From Hoeflea marina (lineage in GTDB: Bacteria; Pseudomonadota; Alphaproteobacteria; Rhizobiales; Rhizobiaceae), in contig NZ_QGTR01000005.1 of NCBI RefSeq assembly GCF_003182275.1, positions 248,001 to 312,000 on the forward strand: DNA of 64,000 nucleotides. The letters are read 5' to 3'. Of this stretch, positions 55,716 through 64,000 are shown one piece after another (within the stretch, counting starts at the first letter, position 1; the number at the start of each line of letters is the position of its first letter). The notes under the pieces were generated by a model. That model was given only the letters and a program-made list of their open reading frames with translations, had not been told where the DNA came from and made no database searches. Made by a program: the position numbers and the translations under genes.

Positions 55716-56495
55716 ATGGTTGAACTGACACTCCCCAAGAACTCCCAGATCACGGCCGGCAAGACCTGGCCGAAGCCCGAAGGTGCGACCAACACCCGCG
55801 AGTTCCGGGTCTATCGCTGGTCGCCCGACGACGGCGCCAATCCGCGCATCGACACCTTCCACATCGATGTCGATGATTGCGGCCCGATGGTGCTCGACGG
55901 CCTGCTGTGGATCAAGAACAAGATCGACGCCACGCTGACGCTCAGACGCTCCTGCCGCGAGGGCATCTGCGGCTCCTGCGCCATGAACATCGACGGCACC
56001 AACACGCTCGCCTGCACCAAGGGCCTCGACGAGATCGACGGCGCGGTCAAGATCTACCCGCTGCCGCACCTGCCGGTGGTCAAGGACCTGGTGCCGGACC
56101 TGACCAATTTCTACGCCCAGCACCGCTCCATCGAGCCCTGGCTCAAGACCGTGTCGCCGGAGCCCGCCAAGGAATGGCGCCAGAGCCACGACGACCGCGC
56201 CAAGCTCGACGGGCTCTACGAGTGCATCCTGTGCGCCTGCTGCTCGGCGTCCTGCCCGAGCTACTGGTGGAACGGCGACCGCTATCTCGGCCCCGCCGTG
56301 CTGCTGCAGGCCTATCGCTGGCTCATCGACTCGAGGGACGAGGCCACTGGCGAGCGGCTTGACAATCTCGAGGACCCGTTCCGGCTCTACCGCTGCCACA
56401 CCATCATGAACTGCGCCCAGACCTGCCCCAAGGGCCTCAATCCGGCCAAGGCAATCGCCGAGATCAAGAAGATGATGGTCGAACGCCGGGTGTAG
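55716..56495 (+). CDS. sdhB: Succinate dehydrogenase iron-sulfur subunit SdhB
   Basis: 259 residues. [2Fe-2S] site [22 protein letters not shown] near residue 85; [4Fe-4S] and [3Fe-4S] sites in [13 protein letters not shown] (~residue 170) and [21 protein letters not shown] (~residue 228). It links the SdhA flavin to the quinone site. It ends the sdhCDAB operon. The following 282-base gap holds only short repeats. Confidence 0.98.
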   Translation: MVELTLPKNSQITAGKTWPKPEGATNTREFRVYRWSPDDGANPRIDTFHIDVDDCGPMVLDGLLWIKNKIDATLTLRRSCREGICGSCAMNIDGTNTLACTKGLDEIDGAVKIYPLPHLPVVKDLVPDLTNFYAQHRSIEPWLKTVSPEPAKEWRQSHDDRAKLDGLYECILCACCSASCPSYWWNGDRYLGPAVLLQAYRWLIDSRDEATGERLDNLEDPFRLYRCHTIMNCAQTCPKGLNPAKAIAEIKKMMVERRV

Positions 56496-56599
56496 TAGGC
56501 GCGCCGGCTGCGGCGTCGCTTGCCTCCTCTTGAAGAATGCGGCCCGCCCCGAACCCGCTCTTCCCGACCCGCAGCCCGGCGCGGTGCCTTTCCTCCACA

Positions 56600-56640
56600 C
56601 AAAGGGGGAGGAGTCGGCGTAGCCGACGGGGGCTGCAACG
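56600..56640 (+). repeat. Short intergenic inverted repeat after sdhB
   Basis: GTCGGC-GTA-GCCGAC (56613-56627) is flanked by AAAGGGGGAGGA and GGGGGCTGC. It resembles GC-rich elements often found between Rhizobiales genes (from memory). No U-run follows, so termination is not suggested. Confidence 0.4.
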
Positions 56641-56777
56641 CCGGCCGGGCCTCCTCCCGCCAAGACATCGCCCCCGGCCCCGGATCGCCGCTCTTATCCG
56701 GATCACGGCAATTTGCGGAAGTGTGAGTTGTCTTGCCGCCGCGCCGCGATACGGTCATGGCAGACAAGGAGATCACA

Positions 56778-57380
56778 ATGTTCCGCATGTTACTGATAGG
56801 CGCCGTGGCCGCCGTCTCGATGGCCGCAGGCCCCGCGCGCTCAGCCGAAACCGGCACCGCCATCTTCGCCGGCGGCTGCTTCTGGTGCGTCGAATCCGAT
56901 TTCGACAAGGTCAAGGGCGTCACCTCCACCGTGTCCGGCTATATCGGCGGCACCACCGACAATCCGACCTACGAGAACCACGTGGCGGGCGGCCATCGCG
57001 AGGCGGTCGAGATCAGCTACGACCCGTCGGTGGTCAGCTACGCCGAACTGCTCAAGACCTTCTTCCGCACGGTCGACCCCACCGATGCCGGCGGCCAGTT
57101 CTGCGACCGCGGCCCTTCCTATACGACCGCCGTCTACACGCTCGACGCCGCGCAGGCCGACGAGGCCGCGACCGCTGCCGCCGATGCCGCAGCCCAGCTG
57201 GGCACGAAGATCGCCACCGAGATCATCCCGGCGCCGGAATTCTGGCCTGCCGAGGACTACCACCAGGACTATCACGACAAAAATCCGATCCGCTACACCT
57301 ACTACCGCAGGGCCTGCGGGCGCGACGGTGTCGTGGGCAGGCTGTGGGGTGAACAGGCCGATTACGGGCTCACAAAGTAG
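56778..57380 (+). CDS. msrA: Peptide methionine-(S)-S-oxide reductase MsrA, exported form
   Basis: 200 residues. ATG 56778 follows AAGGAG and begins MFRMLLIGAVAAVSMAAGPARSAETG, a signal peptide. Active-site motif FAGGCFWCVESDF lies near residue 33. Further family segments are SGYIGGTTDNPTYENHVAGGHREAV and EYH equivalents (AEDYHQDYHDKNP). It repairs oxidised Met; the signal suggests periplasmic action on envelope proteins. An upstream in-frame start gives 15 further residues and is less likely. Confidence 0.95.
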   Translation: MFRMLLIGAVAAVSMAAGPARSAETGTAIFAGGCFWCVESDFDKVKGVTSTVSGYIGGTTDNPTYENHVAGGHREAVEISYDPSVVSYAELLKTFFRTVDPTDAGGQFCDRGPSYTTAVYTLDAAQADEAATAAADAAAQLGTKIATEIIPAPEFWPAEDYHQDYHDKNPIRYTYYRRACGRDGVVGRLWGEQADYGLTK

Positions 57381-57538
57381 CGGACGCGAATCAGATCGCC
57401 GGGGTTGCGCGACCCCGAATTGGCGGTCGGGGCACGGCGCTCGGGCCGATGGCGGCCGAATTTGGCCGACGAAGGCGGCGCCGCTGCAACGGCGCGCCTT
57501 CAATTGGCGTGCCCGGCTACAGATTCGTCGGGTTTGCC

Positions 57539-57567
57539 TTGCATTTTCCATGTTATGGACATTTTAT
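57539..57567 (+). promoter_or_regulatory. Predicted promoter of the Omp19-like gene
   Basis: TTGCAT (57539-57544), a 17-base spacer and TTTTAT (57562-57567) lie about 60 bases before the ATG at 57626. Confidence 0.45.
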
Positions 57568-57625
57568 GCGGATTGAAGGGACTGAGCGTGGTGGTCATCT
57601 CCGCCGCAGTCGAGGGAGTATATGT

Positions 57626-58150
57626 ATGCGAATGAAAACGATGCTGGCTGTGACGATCCTGTCGACGGCGGTTCTCGGCGGTTGCCAGCGGACCACCTAC
57701 GGCTCGATGGATACCCGCCCTCAGCAACCCGCACCGTTGATGCCCGCACCCATCGGAGGCGTCGAAAGCAACCAGCTGCCGCCCGCCAGCGGTGCCGCGA
57801 CAGAATTTCCGCAGGCACCCGAAACGGCAACCGCGCCTGCCAACACCGAGATGGCGGCCGCCAACGCCCCGGCGGTGACGAAGGAATCGCTGATCGGCCG
57901 CTGGTCGGTGGATTCCGGCGGCGGCCGCTGCGATGTGTTCCTGGCCCTGACCAAGTGGACGGGCGGTTATCGCGCCGCCTCCCGCGGCTGTGTCGGCGAT
58001 GCGGCCTCCGTATCCGCCTGGGATGTCCAGGGCAAGCAGGTCATCCTCTCCGACAGCTCCGGCAACAAGGTCGCCGGCCTCTATCAGACGGCCAATGAAC
58101 GTTACGACGGTTCGACCTCCGCTGGACAGCCGATTTCGCTGTCGCGTTGA
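57626..58150 (+). CDS. Omp19-like outer-membrane lipoprotein (AprI/Inh family protease inhibitor)
   Basis: 174 residues. ATG 57626 follows GGGAG at 7 bases. A lipobox LGGC (Cys ~20) ends a short signal peptide, so it is a lipoprotein. A Pro/Ala-rich linker follows, then an AprI/Inh beta-barrel domain (SLIGRWSVDSGGGRCDVFLAL, GYRAASRGCVGDAASVSAWDVQGKQVILSDSSG, SAGQPISLSR), with two cysteines. The end closely parallels Brucella Omp19 as I recall it. Omp19 inhibits proteases; here an envelope role is assumed. It lies just before zapE, as in Brucella. Confidence 0.88.
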   Translation: MRMKTMLAVTILSTAVLGGCQRTTYGSMDTRPQQPAPLMPAPIGGVESNQLPPASGAATEFPQAPETATAPANTEMAAANAPAVTKESLIGRWSVDSGGGRCDVFLALTKWTGGYRAASRGCVGDAASVSAWDVQGKQVILSDSSGNKVAGLYQTANERYDGSTSAGQPISLSR

Positions 58151-58176
58151 CCGTCATCACCCGCACGGCGCGATAA

Positions 58177-59349
58177 ATGCCACACACCGACCTCGCCACC
58201 GTGCTGGCGACCTACAGGATGCAGGTCTCGGCCGGGTTGATCGAATCCGACCCGGCGCAGATCCAGCTGGCGCGCAAGCTCGACATCGTCCTGGCCGAGG
58301 TCTCCAACCGGCGCCTGGCGAGCAAGTCGAGCGCGCTCGGCTGGCTGTTTGCCAGCCGTCGCACTTCGAAATCAGCCCCGCGCGGCCTCTACATCCACGG
58401 CGCTGTCGGCCGCGGCAAGACCATGCTGATGGACATGTTCTTCCAGAAGGTGCCCGCCCGGCGCAAGCGGCGGGCGCATTTCAACGATTTCATGGCCGAC
58501 GTGCATGACCGCATCCACGCCCATCGCCAGAAGCTGGCGCGTGGCGAGACCCGCGAGGCCGACCCGGTGCCGCCGGTGGCGGCAGCCCTGTTCGCCGAGG
58601 CCTGGGTGCTGTGCTTCGACGAATTCTCCGTCACCGACATCGCCGATGCGATGCTGCTGTCGCGGCTGTTCGAACAGTTGTTCGAGCGCGGCTGCGTGCT
58701 GGTGGCGACCTCCAATGTGATGCCGGACAACCTGTATCGCGACGGCCTCAACCGCGACCTTTTCAAGCCCTTTATCAAGTTGCTCGAGGCCAATGTCGAC
58801 GTGCTTGATCTCGACTCTCGCACCGATTACCGGCTGGAGAAGACCCGCCTGATGCCGGTCTACCATGTCCTGGAGCCCGGAGAGGACAACCATGTGCTCG
58901 ACCGCGCCTGGAGCGAGGCAACGGCCGGCAAGAGCGTCGCCGCCGACACTGTGACGGTCAAGGGCAGGAAGGTCCCGGTGAAGCGCGCGGGCGGCGGCGC
59001 GGCACGCTTCAGTTTTGCCGATCTTTGCGACACGCCGCTTGGCGCGGGAGATTATATGGCGATCTCGTCGCGCTATCACACAATCTTCGTCGACCGCGTG
59101 CCAGAACTCGACCGAAGCCGCCGCAATGCCGCCAAGCGCTTCATCGCGCTCGTCGACGTGCTCTATGATCGCAAGAACCGGCTCTTCGTCTCGGCTGAAA
59201 CGCCGCCGGCGGACATCTATCGCAACGATGGCCAGACCGAAGGCTTCGAATTCGCCCGCACCGCCTCGCGGCTGGCCGAGATGCAAACGGCGGAGTATCT
59301 CGCCGCCAGCCGCGCCGCGGACGCGGAAACCGGTGTGGCCTCACCATAG
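58177..59349 (+). CDS. zapE: Cell division protein ZapE / AFG1-type ATPase
   Basis: 390 residues. Walker A GLYIHGAVGRGKTMLMDMFF near residue 70; RAHFNDFMADVHDRIHAHR; Walker B LCFDEFSVTDIADAMLLSRLF near residue 145; sensor VATSNVMPDNLYRDGLNRDLFKPFI. AFG1 family ATPases in mitochondria degrade or regulate inner-membrane proteins; E. coli ZapE affects Z-ring dynamics. The C-terminal ~100 residues (SRYHTIFVDRVPELDRSRRNAAKRFIALVDVLYDRKNRL) match the family. It is read 26 bases after the Omp19-like gene. Confidence 0.95.
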   Translation: MPHTDLATVLATYRMQVSAGLIESDPAQIQLARKLDIVLAEVSNRRLASKSSALGWLFASRRTSKSAPRGLYIHGAVGRGKTMLMDMFFQKVPARRKRRAHFNDFMADVHDRIHAHRQKLARGETREADPVPPVAAALFAEAWVLCFDEFSVTDIADAMLLSRLFEQLFERGCVLVATSNVMPDNLYRDGLNRDLFKPFIKLLEANVDVLDLDSRTDYRLEKTRLMPVYHVLEPGEDNHVLDRAWSEATAGKSVAADTVTVKGRKVPVKRAGGGAARFSFADLCDTPLGAGDYMAISSRYHTIFVDRVPELDRSRRNAAKRFIALVDVLYDRKNRLFVSAETPPADIYRNDGQTEGFEFARTASRLAEMQTAEYLAASRAADAETGVASP

Positions 59350-59384
59350 TCAATTGACGTTTACGTAAGAATTTGATGACCTAA

Positions 59385-60473
<1,089 letters not shown>

Positions 60474-60499
60474 GTGCGAGCCTTCTCAAAGGAAGTCCC

Positions 60500-61696
<1,197 letters not shown>

Positions 61697-61700
61697 GGTC

Positions 61701-62603
61701 ATGTCCATTCTGATCAACAAAGACACCAGGATCCTGGTGCAGGGTCTGACCGGCAAGACCGGGACATTCCACACCGAGCAGGCGCTGGCCTACCACAACA
61801 CCAAGATGGTCGGCGGCATTCACCCCAAGAAGGGTGGAGAGACCTGGACCGGCTCGAAGGGCGAAAGCCTGCCGATCTTTTCGACCGTCGCCGAAGGCCG
61901 TGACGCCACCGGCGCCACCGCATCGGTGATCTACGTGCCGCCGGCAGGTGCCGCGGCCGCCATCATCGAGGCGATCGATGCCGAGATCGGCCTCATCGTC
62001 TGCATCACCGAGGGCATCCCGGTGCAGGACATGATCAAGGTCAAGGCGCGTCTCGATGCCTCGAGCTCGCGGCTGATCGGCCCCAACTGCCCCGGCGTCA
62101 TGACACCGGACGAATGCAAGATCGGCATCATGCCGGGCTCCATCTTCAAGAAGGGTTCGGTCGGCGTGCTGTCGCGCTCCGGGACGCTCACCTATGAAGC
62201 CGTGTTCCAGACCACCAATGAAGGCCTCGGCCAGACCACGGCCGTCGGCATCGGCGGCGATCCGGTCAAGGGCACCGAGTTCATCGACATGCTGGAAATG
62301 TTCCTCGCGGACGACGCCACCAAGTCGATCATCATGATCGGCGAGATTGGCGGCTCGGCGGAAGAAGACGCCGCCCAGTTCATCAAGGACGAGGCCAAGC
62401 GTGGCCGCGCCAAGCCGATGGTTGGCTTCATCGCCGGCCGCACCGCCCCTCCGGGACGCACCATGGGTCACGCCGGTGCGGTGATTTCCGGCGGCAAGGG
62501 CGGCGCGGAAGACAAGATCGACGCCATGGAATCGGCCGGTATCCGGGTTTCGCCTTCGCCGGCGCGACTGGGCAAGACCCTGGTCGAACTGCTCAAGGGC
62601 TAA
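61701..62603 (+). CDS. sucD: Succinate--CoA ligase, alpha subunit
   Basis: 300 residues. CoA-binding fold: [19 protein letters not shown] and [21 protein letters not shown]; active-site phosphohistidine in [22 protein letters not shown] near residue 250; Rossmann-like [20 protein letters not shown]. It is paired with sucC. Confidence 0.98.
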   Translation: MSILINKDTRILVQGLTGKTGTFHTEQALAYHNTKMVGGIHPKKGGETWTGSKGESLPIFSTVAEGRDATGATASVIYVPPAGAAAAIIEAIDAEIGLIVCITEGIPVQDMIKVKARLDASSSRLIGPNCPGVMTPDECKIGIMPGSIFKKGSVGVLSRSGTLTYEAVFQTTNEGLGQTTAVGIGGDPVKGTEFIDMLEMFLADDATKSIIMIGEIGGSAEEDAAQFIKDEAKRGRAKPMVGFIAGRTAPPGRTMGHAGAVISGGKGGAEDKIDAMESAGIRVSPSPARLGKTLVELLKG

Positions 62604-62613
62604 GACGCATCAG

Positions 62614-62636
62614 CCGGCGCGGCCCGTCCGCGCCGG
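62614..62636 (+). promoter_or_regulatory. Hairpin between sucD and sucA
   Basis: CCGGCGCGG and CCGCGCCGG form a perfect 9-bp stem with a CCCGT loop, 10 bases after the sucD stop. No T-run follows. It could separate or tune sucA relative to sucCD, as the gap is 133 bases. Confidence 0.4.
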
Positions 62637-62736
62637 TCAGGCCGTCCACCAGGGGCGGCAACACTCAACACGGCCCGCGGCATCCGGCTTCGGGCATCAA
62701 GGGAGCGGGGCTCGGACCCCGACAAAGGTGGAGCAG

Positions 62737-64000
62737 ATGGCACGCACCGATGACGCGAACGACATTTTCGCGCAGACCTCGTTCCTCTACGGCGGCAATG
62801 CCGCCTATATCGAAGACATGTACGCCCGCTTCCAGGACAACCCGTCCTCGGTGCCGGCGGAATGGCAGAGTTTCTTCGCCGAGCTGAAGGATGATCCCGA
62901 GCAGGTCCGCAAGTCGGCCGCCGGCGCTTCCTGGAAGCAGGGCAACTGGCCGATTGCGGCCAATGGCGAGCTGGTTTCGGCGCTCGACGGCAACTGGGGC
63001 ACGGTCGAAAAGATCGTCACCGACAAGCTCAACGGCAAGGCCAAGGCCGAAGGCAAGGCTGTCGACGGCACCGACGTTATGCAGGCGACCCGCGACTCCG
63101 TGCGCGCGCTGATGATGATCCGCGCCTTCCGCATGCGCGGCCATTTGCACGCCAAGCTCGATCCGCTCGGCCTGGCGCAGCCGGTCGACGACTACAACGA
63201 ATTGTCGCCATCGGCCTACGGCTTCACCGAGGCTGATTACGACCGCAAGATCTATATCGACAACGTGCTCGGCCTCGAATACGCGACGCTGCGCGAGATG
63301 CTCGACATTCTCCAGCGCACCTATTGCTCGACGCTCGGTGTCGAGTTCATGCACATCTCCAATCCGGAAGAAAAGTCCTGGATCCAGGAACGCATCGAAG
63401 GCCCGGACAAGGGCGTCGAATTCACCGACATGGGCAAGAAGGCGATCCTGCAGAAGCTGATCGAATCCGAAGGCTTCGAGCAGTTCATCGACGTCAAGTA
63501 CAAGGGCACCAAGCGCTTCGGCCTTGATGGCGCCGAATCGCTGATCCCGGCGCTGGAGCAGATCATCAAGCGCGGCGGCAATATGGGCCTCAAGGAGATC
63601 GTCTTCGGCATGGCCCACCGCGGCCGCCTCAACGTGCTCACCCAGGTTATGGGCAAGCCGCACCGCGCCGTGTTCCACGAATTCAAGGGCGGCTCCTACA
63701 CACCTGAAGAGGTCGAGGGATCGGGCGACGTCAAGTACCATCTGGGCGCATCCTCCGACCGCGAGTTCGACAACAACAAGGTGCACCTGTCGCTGACGGC
63801 CAACCCGTCGCATCTCGAAATCGTCAATCCGGTGGTGATGGGCAAGGCGCGGGCCAAGCAGGACCTGCTGGCCAAGGAATGGGATGGCGACATCATCCCG
63901 CTGCGCGAGCGCGTCAAGGTGATGCCGCTGCTGCTGCATGGCGATGCGGCCTTTGCCGGCCAGGGTGTGGTGGCTGAAATCCTCGGCCTCTCCGGCCTGC
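62737..64000 (+). CDS. sucA: 2-oxoglutarate dehydrogenase E1 component (partial, runs off the window)
   Basis: The first ~421 residues are present and the frame is open to the end. ATG 62737 follows AAGGTGGAG. The N-terminus has the E1-o signature TSFLYGGNAAYIEDMYARFQDNPSSVPAEWQSFFAEL, which binds the E2 core. Conserved segments include VMQATRDSVRALMMIRAFRMRGHLHAKLDPLG, GVEFMHISNPEEKSWIQERIE, RFGLDGAESLIPALEQIIKRGG, and IVFGMAHRGRLNVLTQVMGKP. The thiamine diphosphate motif begins further on (LHGDAAFAGQGVVAEILGLSGL). It decarboxylates 2-oxoglutarate in the TCA cycle. The 3' half is off the window. Confidence 0.97.
   Translation, partial: MARTDDANDIFAQTSFLYGGNAAYIEDMYARFQDNPSSVPAEWQSFFAELKDDPEQVRKSAAGASWKQGNWPIAANGELVSALDGNWGTVEKIVTDKLNGKAKAEGKAVDGTDVMQATRDSVRALMMIRAFRMRGHLHAKLDPLGLAQPVDDYNELSPSAYGFTEADYDRKIYIDNVLGLEYATLREMLDILQRTYCSTLGVEFMHISNPEEKSWIQERIEGPDKGVEFTDMGKKAILQKLIESEGFEQFIDVKYKGTKRFGLDGAESLIPALEQIIKRGGNMGLKEIVFGMAHRGRLNVLTQVMGKPHRAVFHEFKGGSYTPEEVEGSGDVKYHLGASSDREFDNNKVHLSLTANPSHLEIVNPVVMGKARAKQDLLAKEWDGDIIPLRERVKVMPLLLHGDAAFAGQGVVAEILGLSGL

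Overview
The window is GC-rich, densely coded chromosomal DNA from an alphaproteobacterium of the order Rhizobiales (Hyphomicrobiales). Gene content and order fit a member near Rhizobiaceae, such as a Hoeflea-like organism. The genus is an inference from remembered gene order. The order itself is firm: mitofilin-like/hemY, argG, acnA divergent from ccmABCDG, dapF/ftsY/yciB, ffh-aroQ-rpsP-rimM-trmD, rplS with leuC further on, sdhCDAB, and an Omp19-like lipoprotein followed by zapE, mdh, sucCD and sucA. I saw no rRNA, tRNA, CRISPR array, prophage, transposase or plasmid function.

Layout. 1-5.6 kb: end of a heme-biosynthesis cluster (mitofilin-like protein, HemY), a TerB-like protein, an MFS exporter, YggT, DUF167 and inorganic pyrophosphatase. 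5.7-13.6 kb: a GNAT enzyme, TypA/BipA, a decayed PhoD phosphatase fragment, a VOC protein, an M3 peptidase, ArgG and a LysE exporter. 13.6-20.2 kb: mostly minus-strand single genes (RlmN, IalB-like, YkvA-like, PhhB, ThpR, TesA, a stand-alone D-Ala-D-Ala ligase) with one plus-strand phosphatase. 20.4-23.7 kb: a YbbA/YbbP-type ABC pair. 23.7-27.1 kb: an interspersed repeat, a probable ybhL leader RNA before a Bax-inhibitor-1 gene, a second GNAT enzyme, DUF2794, a candidate small RNA and DUF1223. 27.2-33.7 kb: aconitase, the cytochrome c maturation operon and a Nudix hydrolase. 33.8-38.3 kb: YciB, FtsY, DapF and an exported metallo-beta-lactamase-fold hydrolase. 38.5-41.0 kb: an SLC13/TrkA-C transporter and a decayed HicAB toxin-antitoxin module. 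41.2-46.5 kb: SRP and ribosome-maturation genes. 46.6-52.9 kb: accessory genes (DUF2200, an amino-acid ABC pair with no ATPase, small exported proteins, MgtC) around leuC. 53.1-64 kb: TCA-cycle genes sdhCDAB, mdh, sucC, sucD and sucA (cut by the window end), with msrA, the Omp19-like gene and zapE between.

Functional themes. Central carbon metabolism (AcnA, Sdh, Mdh, SucCD, SucA) and respiratory assembly (CcmABCDG) dominate. Translation and co-translational targeting (Ffh, FtsY, bS16, RimM, TrmD, bL19, RlmN, TypA) come next. The ABC, ccm, rimM/trmD and ftsY/yciB genes use 4-base start/stop overlaps, which suggests translational coupling.

I found no clearly new multi-gene system. The most useful unusual signals are: a plus-strand terminator with no gene to end (candidate sRNA near 26.2 kb), the ybhL leader, two families of intergenic repeats, a HicAB module broken in both genes, a slippage-type PhoD pseudogene, the missing mtaB between dapF and ftsY, and a second-site ddl gene beside tesA.
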